Shown: positions 26,779 through 34,629 of the stretch, piece after piece
Layout of the letters: every line of letters starts with the position of its first letter
Position numbering within the stretch: position 1 is the first letter of the stretch
Assembly: GCF_003732265.1 (NCBI RefSeq)
Contig: NZ_MOBK01000019.1
Span: 1 to 64,000, forward strand
From: Pseudomonas brassicacearum
Lineage (GTDB): Bacteria > Pseudomonadota > Gammaproteobacteria > Pseudomonadales > Pseudomonadaceae
Reading direction: 5' to 3'
DNA: 64,000 nucleotides
Program-made: the position numbers and the translations under genes
The notes under the pieces: generated by a model
Told to the model about the DNA's origin: nothing
The model's input: only the letters and a program-made list of their open reading frames with translations
The model's database searches: none

Positions 26779-27443
26779 TGGAAGAAGCTTTCCAACTCGC
26801 ACTGGATTCCGCGCCCTTTCTGCTCAAGGGCGCGTACTTCACAGTGATCCTCAGCCTCGGCGGGATGTTCTTCGGCCTGGTAATGGGTTTCGGCCTGGCG
26901 CTGATGCGCCTGTCGCGTTTCAAGCTGGTGAGCTGGATCGCCCGCATCTACGTGTCGTTCTTTCGCGGCACGCCGTTGCTGGTGCAACTGTTCGTGATCT
27001 ATTACGGCTTGCCGCAACTGGGTATCGAACTTGATCCGCTGCCGGCGGCCCTGATCGGCTTCTCGCTGAACATGGCGGCCTACGCCTGCGAAATCCTCCG
27101 CGCCGCGATCAGTTCCATTGAGCGCGGCCAGTGGGAAGCTGCCGCCAGTATTGGCATGACCCGCGCGCAAACCCTGCGCCGGGCTATCCTGCCGCAAGCG
27201 ATGCGCACGGCCTTGCCGCCGCTGGGCAACAGCTTCATTTCGCTGGTCAAGGACACGGCGCTGGCCGCCACCATTCAGGTGCCGGAGCTGTTCCGTCAGG
27301 CCCAACTGATTACCGCCCGGACTTTCGAAGTCTTCACCATGTATCTTGCCGCCGCGCTGATCTACTGGATTCTGGCCACGGTGCTGTCGCACCTGCAGAA
27401 CACGTTGGAAGCGCGGGTCAATCGGCACGACCAGGAGTCCTGA
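26778..27443 (+). CDS. tcyL: Cystine ABC transporter, permease
   Basis: 221-residue inner-membrane permease (YecS/TcyL type, HisM family). Four to five hydrophobic segments; the EAA loop reads EAAASIGMTRAQTLRRAILP (about 119-138). The FFRGTPLLVQLF motif (about 62-73) is standard for polar amino-acid permeases. Start overlaps the tcyJ stop; four bases separate it from tcyN. Confidence 0.94.
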   Translation: MEEAFQLALDSAPFLLKGAYFTVILSLGGMFFGLVMGFGLALMRLSRFKLVSWIARIYVSFFRGTPLLVQLFVIYYGLPQLGIELDPLPAALIGFSLNMAAYACEILRAAISSIERGQWEAAASIGMTRAQTLRRAILPQAMRTALPPLGNSFISLVKDTALAATIQVPELFRQAQLITARTFEVFTMYLAAALIYWILATVLSHLQNTLEARVNRHDQES

Positions 27444-27447
27444 CCCC

Positions 27448-28200
27448 ATGATTGTCGTGGAAAAACTGACAAAGCAGTTCAAGGGTCAAGTCGTGCTCAA
27501 CGGCATCGATCTTGAAGTGAAGGAAGGCGAGGTCGTGGCGATCATCGGGCCCAGCGGCTCGGGCAAGACCACGTTCCTGCGGTGCCTGAATTTTCTGGAA
27601 GAGCCCACCAGCGGCCGGATCAAGGTCGGCGACATCGAGATCGATGGCAGCCGCCCGCTGAACCAGCAGCAAGGTCTGGTACGACGCCTGCGCCAACACG
27701 TCGGCTTCGTGTTCCAGAACTTCAACCTGTTCCCGCACCGCACCGCTCTGGAAAACGTCATCGAAGGCCCGATCATCGTAAAGAAGATCCCGCACGCCGA
27801 AGCCGTTGCCCTGGGTAAAAAACTATTGGCCAGGGTTGGCCTGGCGGGCAAGGAAGATGCTTACCCGCGACGCCTGTCCGGTGGTCAGCAACAGCGCGTG
27901 GCGATTGCCCGGGCGCTGGCGATGGAGCCGGAAGTGATCCTGTTCGATGAGCCGACCTCGGCGCTCGATCCGGAACTGGTCGGTGAAGTGTTGGCGACCA
28001 TCCGCAGCCTCGCCGAGGAGAAGCGCACCATGGTCATCGTCACTCATGAAATGGGTTTTGCCCGGGACGTGGCCAATCGCGTGGTGTTTTTCGACAAGGG
28101 TGTAATCGTTGAACAAGGCGAAGCAAAAGCGTTGTTTGCCAACCCGAAAGAAGATCGGACAAAACAGTTCCTCAGCAAGTTTCTGAACAACACCCACTGA
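27448..28200 (+). CDS. tcyN: Cystine ABC transporter, ATP-binding protein
   Basis: 250-residue ATPase (YecC/TcyN type). Walker A GPSGSGKTT at 33-41, signature LSGGQQQRVAIARAL at about 143-157, Walker B ILFDEPTSALDPE, switch His in VTHEMGFARDV. Last gene of tcyJLN. No clear terminator follows; a perfect ACTTCCAT-GG-ATGGAAGT palindrome lies 22 bp after the stop. Confidence 0.94.
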   Translation: MIVVEKLTKQFKGQVVLNGIDLEVKEGEVVAIIGPSGSGKTTFLRCLNFLEEPTSGRIKVGDIEIDGSRPLNQQQGLVRRLRQHVGFVFQNFNLFPHRTALENVIEGPIIVKKIPHAEAVALGKKLLARVGLAGKEDAYPRRLSGGQQQRVAIARALAMEPEVILFDEPTSALDPELVGEVLATIRSLAEEKRTMVIVTHEMGFARDVANRVVFFDKGVIVEQGEAKALFANPKEDRTKQFLSKFLNNTH

Positions 28201-28692
28201 AATATCGCTTCACTACTTGTTAACTTCCATGGATGGAAGTGACAACTACCCCGCCGGCAAAATTCCTTCCCACCTACTCTCCTCACTTACATCTTAAATA
28301 ACTGATCAAATGTTTTGTGCGGTACATATATATGTCCTGCAACAGATCTTTCTCGCCTAAAATTTGCTAAACCTGGCGGTCGGCATCGAGCGACGCCTAA
28401 GCCACCACCCGCGTGATTGTGCGGTTAAAATTGTGGCCATGTTCGACAGCGCACCGTAGCTTATTAACTTCAGCACGTAGGATTATTCTGAATAACAGGA
28501 GATCCAACACTTAACTAGCCAACTCTATTGACACCTATTCAAGCGCACTCTTATCTAGTCGCCAACAGGCGTCAACCTTTGCACTTCGGCTTGATTAAAC
28601 TTTCAAGTAAGAAGCCGATTTGTTGCCGGGTAATGCGCGCCTTTGAACTTTCAGAAACGGAACTTCGCTGCAAGGCTTCAAGGAGAAAAACC
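28201..28692. other. Region between tcyN and the two-repeat protein, no gene supported
   Basis: 492 bp. It contains a perfect 18-bp palindrome with arms ACTTCCAT/ATGGAAGT (28223-28240) and a 12-bp palindrome ACATATATATGT (28324-28335). A frame continuous with the downstream CDS is open from 28528, but it lacks a good start and ribosome-binding site. The probable promoter of the downstream gene is in this region, not resolved. Confidence 0.5.
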
Positions 28693-29457
28693 ATGACAAG
28701 CACTTCGAACACACCCGAACTTGCGGCCCCGACCCTGGCGCAATCGCACAAGGCCGGGGTCAACCTGATCGCGGCGACTCATCTCATGATCGACGTGGCG
28801 CCCTACCCCGGCATGGACGCAGGCGACCTGATCGAACTGTTCTGGGACAACTGCTACGTCGCATCCCGCGTGCTCGGCGCCGACGATGTCGGTGAGGTGA
28901 TTGGCCTGCGCGTGCCGGAAAGCTTCATTGCCAATGGCAGCGCACGCATTCATTACAAGGTCATGCAGGTGGGGCAAGGGCCCGCGTTGTCACCGGCGAC
29001 GCGGGTCCAGATCAAGCTGGATTGCCCCGGTGGCCCACTACCGGCCCATTCTGGCGACGAAAACCAAAGCCTGGCGCCGGTGGGCCTCCCCGAAACCATT
29101 CGCCGCCAAGGGGTCAATCCGAACCAGATCAAGCGTGGCGTACCGCTGACCATCGAGCCTTATCTGAACATGGCCGTCGACGACGAAATCACCTTGCGCT
29201 GGGGCGATGTGCGCATGGACCTGCCCCGGCTCAGGGCAGACGAAGTGGGCCAGCCGATTCAGGTCTGGGTGCCGCCGGCAATCATTCTCGAAGCCGGCGA
29301 AGACCTGCGACTGGAAGTGACCTATTGCATCCTCGACCGCGTGGGCAACAACTCGCGTTGGGCGCCGCCGCGCTGGTTGAAGATTGGCTGCGCCAATCCC
29401 TATCTGAAGGCGCGGCCGAAGGAGATGTTGATGGCGGCTGAGCCGCGTAAAAAATAA
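28693..29457 (+). CDS. Hypothetical protein with two tandem beta-sandwich-like repeats
   Basis: 254 residues, no signal peptide or membrane segment, AGGAG 7 bases before the ATG. Two copies of a repeat of roughly 90 residues are visible. Copy 1 (about 28-112) contains GMDAGDLIELFWDN, RVPESFIANG and IHYKVMQVGQGPALSP. Copy 2 (about 150-240) contains NMAVDDEITLRWGD, WVPPAIILEAGEDLRLEV and TYCILDRVGNNSRWAPP. Shared points are D-x-I-x-L-x-W, a V-P-x-x-x-I segment and an aromatic-hydrophobic-G-N/Q-S end. This suggests an Ig-like or jelly-roll beta fold. I do not recognise the family. It lies between cystine uptake and organosulfur genes, on the same strand, but its own long leader argues for separate control. 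Confidence 0.75.
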   Translation: MTSTSNTPELAAPTLAQSHKAGVNLIAATHLMIDVAPYPGMDAGDLIELFWDNCYVASRVLGADDVGEVIGLRVPESFIANGSARIHYKVMQVGQGPALSPATRVQIKLDCPGGPLPAHSGDENQSLAPVGLPETIRRQGVNPNQIKRGVPLTIEPYLNMAVDDEITLRWGDVRMDLPRLRADEVGQPIQVWVPPAIILEAGEDLRLEVTYCILDRVGNNSRWAPPRWLKIGCANPYLKARPKEMLMAAEPRKK

Positions 29458-29778
29458 AGACCCATCTTGTGGCACAAGGGGGCTTTTGTGGTGAGGGGGC
29501 TTGCCCCCGTTGGGGTGCGCAGCGCCCCGAAACCAGTCACTGCGATTTTTCCGTTAAGGCGACTGCTACGCAGCCGAACGGGGACAAGCCCCCTCGCCAC
29601 AGAAGCTCCCTCGCCACAGGGATTGCGGTGACCTCTCTGGAACACCCTTCTATGTATATTCCTAAAAGTTAGTTTATTAATTTTTTATACACGCTTAGGG
29701 TATATGCACCGGACCACCGGACATTCTTGATTTTATTCGTCGTCACCACGCGACGATCCCATGAGATGTGAGGTAGGT
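29458..29778. other. Region before the sfnB unit
   Basis: 321 bp without a gene apart from the REP element at 29486-29620. The right part is AT-rich (ATTCCTAAAAGTTAGTTTAT at 29659-29678 and TATATG at 29701), reminiscent of the AT-rich sequence ahead of tauA, then a GGACCACCGGACATTC stretch and a hairpin CGTCGT...ACGACG near 29738-29758. Probably the sulfur-responsive promoter region of the sfnB unit (inference). Confidence 0.5.
29486..29620. repeat. REPIN-type inverted repeat pair, class B, with extra half arm
   Basis: Left arm TTGTGGTGAGGGGGCTTGCC, right arm GGGGACAAGCCCCCTCGCCA, then a second partial right arm AGCTCCCTCGCCACAGG up to 29620. The extra arm suggests nested insertion or recombination. 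Confidence 0.85.
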
Positions 29779-29847
29779 ATGGTCCGGAACACAATCACCC
29801 CAGTGCAGATCGCCAGGGCATTGCGTGCAGCCAAGGAGCGGCACTGA
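29779..29847 (+). CDS. Candidate 22-residue leader peptide coupled to sfnB
   Basis: ATG at 29779 preceded by GAGGTAGG. The 22-residue product is MVRNTITPVQIARALRAAKE followed by RH. Its TGA (29845-29847) overlaps the ATG of the first sfnB (TGATG). The last codons carry the AAGGAG ribosome-binding site of sfnB. The peptide has no cysteine or methionine run, so amino-acid attenuation is not obvious. Possible roles are translational coupling, a ribosome-stalling leader, or chance. Confidence 0.4.
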   Translation: MVRNTITPVQIARALRAAKERH

Positions 29848-31088
29848 TGTCCAGTCTGGCAGATGCAATCGTTCAGAGTGATCTGGACATCGCCCCCCTG
29901 TTGTTGCCCGCGCAAGTCTTGCGCAACGACGCACAAGCCATCAAGGCCGCCCATGAACTGGCGCAAGTTGCTCGCCTGCATGCGGCCAAACGCGACCGCC
30001 AGCGCAAGTTGCCCTGGTCGGAAATTGAACAGTTCACCCGCAGCGGTTTAGGCAGCATTGCCATCCCCCGTGAGTACGGTGGACCACAGGTTTCTTTCGT
30101 CACCGTTGCCGAGGTGTTCGCGATCATTTCCGCGGCAGACCCGGCCTTGGGGCAGATCCCGCAGAACCAGTTCGGCATTCTCAACCTGGTGTTGGGTAGC
30201 GCCACTGAAGCGCAGAAAAAACAGCTGTTCAAAAGCGTGCTCGACGGTTGGCGCATCGGCAATGCCGGGCCTGAACGCGGTACGAAAAACACATTGGAAC
30301 TCAAGGCGCGCATCACCGCCGACGGTGACGGCTTTGTCCTCAATGGCCAGAAGTTTTACTCCACGGGCGCACTGTTCGCCCACTGGGTTGCGGTCAAGGC
30401 GTTGAACGACGACGGCAAGCAGGTGCTGGCCTTCGTCCGTCGCGGTACGCCGGGGCTGCGCATCGTTGATGACTGGTCGGGCTTCGGTCAGCGCACCACC
30501 GCCAGCGGCACCATTTTGCTCAACAACGTGCGGGTCGATGCCGATCTCGTCGTGGACAACTGGAAGATCAACGACAAGCCGAACCTCCAGGGCGCCGTGT
30601 CGCAACTGATTCAAGCCGCCATCGACGCGGGGATCGCCCGAGGCGCCATCGATGACGCCATCGAGTTCGTGAAAACCCGCGCGCGTCCATGGATCGACGC
30701 CAAGGTCGAACGGGCCAGCGATGACCTGTATGTGATTGCGGATATCGGCAAGTTGAAAATCGAATTGCACGCCGCCGAAGCGCTGCTGCGCAAGGCCGGG
30801 CAAGTACTCGATCAGGTCAACGCCGCCCCCGTCACCGCCGAGTCTGCGGCCCGCGCCTCGATTGCCGTGGCTGAAGCCAAAGTGCTGACCACCGAGATCT
30901 CGCTGCTGGCCAGTGAAAAGCTCTTCGAGCTGGCCGGCAGCCGCGCCACCCTCGCCGAATTCAACCTCGACCGCCATTGGCGCAACGCCCGCGTGCACAC
31001 GCTGCACGACCCGGTGCGCTGGAAGTATTACGCCGTCGGCACTTATCACCTCAACGGCACGCTGCCGGCGCGGCATTCCTGGATCTGA
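29847..31088 (+). CDS. sfnB: SfnB-family sulfur acquisition oxidoreductase (first copy)
   Basis: 413-residue flavoprotein of the acyl-CoA dehydrogenase/DszC superfamily, SfnB subgroup. It is linked to growth on organosulfur compounds such as dimethyl sulfone under sulfate limitation (family knowledge). Visible parts: helical N-domain with IPREYGGPQVS (about 71-81), flavin-loop region GQKFYSTGALFAHW (about 165-178), DDWSGFGQRTTASG (about 209-222) and the C-terminal HWRNARVHTLHDPVRWKY. AAGGAG lies 8 bases before the start. A second copy of the same family follows 38 bp downstream. Probably needs reduced flavin from a reductase encoded elsewhere. Confidence 0.9.
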   Translation: MSSLADAIVQSDLDIAPLLLPAQVLRNDAQAIKAAHELAQVARLHAAKRDRQRKLPWSEIEQFTRSGLGSIAIPREYGGPQVSFVTVAEVFAIISAADPALGQIPQNQFGILNLVLGSATEAQKKQLFKSVLDGWRIGNAGPERGTKNTLELKARITADGDGFVLNGQKFYSTGALFAHWVAVKALNDDGKQVLAFVRRGTPGLRIVDDWSGFGQRTTASGTILLNNVRVDADLVVDNWKINDKPNLQGAVSQLIQAAIDAGIARGAIDDAIEFVKTRARPWIDAKVERASDDLYVIADIGKLKIELHAAEALLRKAGQVLDQVNAAPVTAESAARASIAVAEAKVLTTEISLLASEKLFELAGSRATLAEFNLDRHWRNARVHTLHDPVRWKYYAVGTYHLNGTLPARHSWI

Positions 31089-31126
31089 CGACCCGTACCC
31101 TTTTGACCAGATCTCTGGAGAAACAC

Positions 31127-32320
31127 ATGACTTATTCCCACCACGTCGCGGTCATAACCAGCGATGAGCAAGCCTTGGTCGTCGCCAGTGATCTGGCCGA
31201 CGACTTCAAACGCGACAGTGCGCTGCGCGACCGCGAACGCCGTTTACCGTACCCGGAACTCGAAGTGTTTTCCCGCTCGGGCCTGTGGGGCATCAGCGTG
31301 CCCAAGGAGTACGGCGGGGCCGGTGTGTCCAACGTGACGCTGGCCAAGGTGATCGCGTTGATAGCCCAGGCTGACGGCTCGCTTGGGCAAATTCCGCAGA
31401 ACCATTTTTACGCCCTCGAAGTGCTGCGCGTGAACGGCAGCCCTGCGCAGAAACAGCGCCTGTACGCCGAAGTCTTGGCCGGCCAGCGCTTCGGCAATGC
31501 GCTCGCCGAACTCGGCACCAAAACCGCTCATGACCGCGTCACCAGCCTCAAGCGCGACGGTGACGGCTATCGCATCAGCGGTCGCAAGTTCTACGCAACC
31601 GGCGCGATCTACGCGCAACGCATCCCGACCTCGGTGGTGGATGAACACGGCGTGCAGCAACTGGCCTTCGTCCCACGCGATAGCAAAGGCCTGACCGTCA
31701 TCGACGACTGGAGCGGCTTTGGCCAGCGCACCACCGGCAGCGGTTCGGTGGTGTTCGAAGACGTGTATGTGGCGGCCGAGGACGTAATCCCGTTCCAAAG
31801 CGCTTTTGAACGCCCGACCACCGTCGGCCCGCTCGCGCAAATCCTTCACGCCGCCATCGACACCGGCATCGCTCGCGCCGCCTATGAAGATGCGCTGCAC
31901 TTTGTGCGCACCAATACCCGGCCATGGATCGACGCCACCCATGAAAAAGCCAATGAGGACCCGCTGACGATCAAGAGTTTCGGGCACTTGAGCATTCGCC
32001 TGCACGCCACGGAAGCCCTGCTGGAACGCTCCGGCGAATTCCTCGACAAGGCCCAGGCCGACACCAACGCCGAAACCGTCGCCGCCGCCTCGATTGCCGT
32101 CGCTGAAGTCCGGGCCATCAGCACCGAGATTTCCCTCGCCGCCGGCAGCACGCTGTTCGAACTGGCCGGCAGCCAGGCCACCCTGATCGAACACGGACTG
32201 GATCGGCACTGGCGCAACGCCCGCGTGCATACCTTGCACGACCCGGTGCGCTGGAAGTATCACGCGGTGGGCAACTACTACCTGAACGATGAAAACCCTC
32301 CGCTACGAGGGACCATCTGA
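31127..32320 (+). CDS. sfnB: SfnB-family sulfur acquisition oxidoreductase (second copy)
   Basis: 397 residues, clear paralogue of the preceding protein: SVPKEYGGAGVSNVTLAKV, GRKFYATGA, DDWSGFGQRTTGSG and HWRNARVHTLHDPVRWKYHA recur in the same order. The frame is open upstream, but the ATG at 31127 with CTGGAG upstream gives the correct N-terminus. Its stop overlaps the start of the monooxygenase gene (TGATG). The two paralogues may form a heteromer or have different substrates; unknown. Confidence 0.9.
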   Translation: MTYSHHVAVITSDEQALVVASDLADDFKRDSALRDRERRLPYPELEVFSRSGLWGISVPKEYGGAGVSNVTLAKVIALIAQADGSLGQIPQNHFYALEVLRVNGSPAQKQRLYAEVLAGQRFGNALAELGTKTAHDRVTSLKRDGDGYRISGRKFYATGAIYAQRIPTSVVDEHGVQQLAFVPRDSKGLTVIDDWSGFGQRTTGSGSVVFEDVYVAAEDVIPFQSAFERPTTVGPLAQILHAAIDTGIARAAYEDALHFVRTNTRPWIDATHEKANEDPLTIKSFGHLSIRLHATEALLERSGEFLDKAQADTNAETVAAASIAVAEVRAISTEISLAAGSTLFELAGSQATLIEHGLDRHWRNARVHTLHDPVRWKYHAVGNYYLNDENPPLRGTI

Positions 32321-33678
32321 TGGCCGACGCCAAAAAGAAAATCCTGCTCAACGCGTTCAACATGAACTGCATCGGGCACATCAACCACGGTCTGTGGACC
32401 CATCCACGGGACAATTCCACGCAGTACAAGACCATTGAATATTGGACCGAACTGGCGCAACTGCTGGAGCGCGGGCTGTTCGACGGATTGTTCATCGCCG
32501 ACATCGTCGGCGTGTACGACGTCTACCAGAACTCGGTGGATGTGCCGTTGAAAGAATCGATCCAGCTGCCGGTCAACGACCCGCTGCTGCTGGTGTCGGC
32601 CATGGCCGCCGTGACCCAAAATCTCGGCTTCGGCCTGACCGCCAACCTCACTTACGAACCGCCGTACCTGTTCGCCCGGCGCATGTCGACGCTCGACCAC
32701 CTGAGCCGTGGCCGGGTCGGCTGGAACATCGTCACCGGCTACCTCGACAGCGCCGCCAAGGCCATGGGCCTGAGCGAACAGGTCGAGCACGACCAGCGTT
32801 ACGACCAGGCCGATGAATACCTGGAAGTGCTCTACAAACTCTGGGAAGGCAGTTGGGAAAACGGCGCGGTGCTCAACGACCGCGAACAACGGATCTACGC
32901 GCAACCGGAGAAAGTGCACAAGGTCGAGCACAAGGGCGAGTTCTATCAGGTCGAGGGTTATCACCTGTGCGAGCCGTCACCGCAACGCACGCCGGTGTTG
33001 TTCCAGGCTGGCAGTTCGGATCGCGGTTTGCAGTTCGCCGGGCGCCATGCCGAGTGCGTGTTCATCAGCGGCCAGAACAAACCGTCGACCAAGGTTCAAG
33101 TGGACAAGGTTCGCGCCAGCGCTGTCGAGGCCGGGCGCAATCCTGAGGACATCAAGGTGTTCATGGGCCTGAACGTGATTGTCGGCGCCACTGAAGCGCT
33201 GGCCTGGGCCAAGCATGCCGAGTACCTGAGCTACGCGAGTGCCGAGGCCGGCGTCGCGCATTTTTCGGCGTCGACCGGAATCGATTTTTCCGAATACGAC
33301 ATCGACGAACCGATCCAGTACGTGAAGAGCAACGCGATCCAGTCGGCGACCAAAAACCTGCAAAACAACGACTGGACCCGACGCAAATTGCTCGAACAAC
33401 ACGCCCTCGGTGGCCGCTACATCACGGTGGTGGGATCGCCGGAGCAAGTGGCGGATGAACTGGAATCGTGGATAGCCGAAACCGGCCTGGACGGCTTCAA
33501 CCTGACACGGATTGTCACCCCGGAAAGCTATGTGGATTTCATTGAGCTGGTGATTCCGGAGTTGCAACGCCGAGGGTCGTACAAGACCGCTTATGACCAC
33601 GGCAGCTTGCGGGAGAAGTTGTTTCACGAAGGGGCGCATTTGCCTGAGCAACACACCGGTTCTAACTACCGCCATTGA
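32320..33678 (+). CDS. FMN-dependent monooxygenase, NtaA/SnaA/DszA family
   Basis: 452-residue luciferase-like (LLM) flavin monooxygenase, cytosolic. Family features: an N-terminal KKKILLNAFNMNCIGHINHG strand, LSRGRVGWNIVTGYLDSAAK (about 128-147) and PVLFQAGSSDRGLQFAGRHA (about 226-245), where the flavin and sulfone substrate bind. Members oxidise sulfones, sulfonates or aminopolycarboxylates with FMNH2 supplied in trans. With two SfnB proteins next to it and a MetNIQ importer after it, an organosulfur substrate is most likely. Coupled to the second sfnB by TGATG. The exact substrate cannot be read. Confidence 0.9.
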   Translation: MADAKKKILLNAFNMNCIGHINHGLWTHPRDNSTQYKTIEYWTELAQLLERGLFDGLFIADIVGVYDVYQNSVDVPLKESIQLPVNDPLLLVSAMAAVTQNLGFGLTANLTYEPPYLFARRMSTLDHLSRGRVGWNIVTGYLDSAAKAMGLSEQVEHDQRYDQADEYLEVLYKLWEGSWENGAVLNDREQRIYAQPEKVHKVEHKGEFYQVEGYHLCEPSPQRTPVLFQAGSSDRGLQFAGRHAECVFISGQNKPSTKVQVDKVRASAVEAGRNPEDIKVFMGLNVIVGATEALAWAKHAEYLSYASAEAGVAHFSASTGIDFSEYDIDEPIQYVKSNAIQSATKNLQNNDWTRRKLLEQHALGGRYITVVGSPEQVADELESWIAETGLDGFNLTRIVTPESYVDFIELVIPELQRRGSYKTAYDHGSLREKLFHEGAHLPEQHTGSNYRH

Positions 33679-33681
33679 ACC

Positions 33682-33772
33682 CTGTGGGAGCTGGCCTGCC
33701 GGCGATAGCGGTGGGTCAGTTGAAGTTGTGGTGGCTGACAAACCGCTATCGCCGGCAGGCCAGCTCCCACAG
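33682..33772. repeat. Inverted repeat pair, class C
   Basis: CTGTGGGAGCTGGCCTGCCG at 33682 faces CGGCAGGCCAGCTCCCACAG ending at 33772; the arms are about 31 bp with GATAGCGGT inside. Sequence type differs from classes A and B and is seen only once here. Lies between the monooxygenase gene and the MetQ-like gene. Confidence 0.9.
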
Positions 33773-33817
33773 TCGATCTCTGTTGTTCCCAAAAAACTTA
33801 TGACTGGAAACCTCATC

Positions 33818-34627
33818 ATGACCAAGAACTACCTCACTCACCCAGTCAAAGCACTGGCCCTGGCCCTCGGCCTGTTCAGTTCGGCGGTATTCGCCGCCGA
33901 CGCGCCGTTGAAAATCGGCACCACCGCCGCCTTCGCCATCCCCCTCGAAGCCGCCGTCGAAGAAGCCTCCAAACAAGGCCTGAAAGTCGAGCTGGTGGAG
34001 TTCAGCGACTGGATCGCCCCGAATGTCAGCCTCGCCGCCGGCGACATCGACGTGAACTATTTCCAGCACATCCCGTTCCTGGAAAACGCCAAGGCCGCTG
34101 CCGGTTTTGACTTGGTGCCGTTCGCGCCGGGGATCATCAACAACGTCGGCCTCTACTCGAAGAAATACAAAAGCTTCGACGAGCTCCCACAAGGCGCCAG
34201 CGTGGCCATCGCCAACGACCCGATCAACAGCGGCCGCGGTCTGCAACTGCTGGCCAAGGCTGGCCTGATCACACTCAAACCGGGCGTCGGCTACAAGGCC
34301 ACCGAAGAAGACATCATCGCTAATCCGAAGCAGATCAAAATCCTCCAGGTCGAAGCCGTACAACTGGTACGTGCCTACGACGACGCTGATCTGGTCCAGG
34401 GCTACCCGGCCTACATCCGTCTTTCGAAGACCTTTGATGCAGGTTCCGCCCTGCTGTTCGACGGCCTCGACCACAAGGAATACGTGATCCAGTTCGTGAT
34501 CCAGCCGAAGAGTAAAACCGATCCGCGCCTGATCAAGTTCGTCGACATTTACCAGCACTCGCCGGCCGTTCGTGCAGCCTTGGACAAGGCCCACGGCAAG
34601 CTCTACCAAGCCGGTTGGGAAAGCTGA
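33818..34627 (+). CDS. MetQ/NlpA-family substrate-binding protein (organosulfur locus)
   Basis: 269-residue periplasmic binding protein of the MetQ/NlpA family. Signal peptide ends with FSSAVFAADAP (cleavage after residue 25 or so); no lipobox cysteine, unlike E. coli MetQ. Family motifs: GTTAAFAIPLEAAVEEA, DVNYFQHIPFLEN, AIANDPINSGRGLQLL. ATG at 33818 preferred over 33800 because of GGAAA spacing; both are possible. Two bases separate it from the ATPase gene. Given its neighbours it may bind a sulfur compound other than methionine (inference). Confidence 0.88.
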   Translation: MTKNYLTHPVKALALALGLFSSAVFAADAPLKIGTTAAFAIPLEAAVEEASKQGLKVELVEFSDWIAPNVSLAAGDIDVNYFQHIPFLENAKAAAGFDLVPFAPGIINNVGLYSKKYKSFDELPQGASVAIANDPINSGRGLQLLAKAGLITLKPGVGYKATEEDIIANPKQIKILQVEAVQLVRAYDDADLVQGYPAYIRLSKTFDAGSALLFDGLDHKEYVIQFVIQPKSKTDPRLIKFVDIYQHSPAVRAALDKAHGKLYQAGWES

Positions 34628-34629
34628 GC

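Noticed and set aside
29467..29485. TGGCAC word that suggested a sigma54 -24/-12 promoter before the sfnB unit
   Set aside because: The GG and GC elements are spaced nine bases rather than ten, and the word belongs to the REP element flank.
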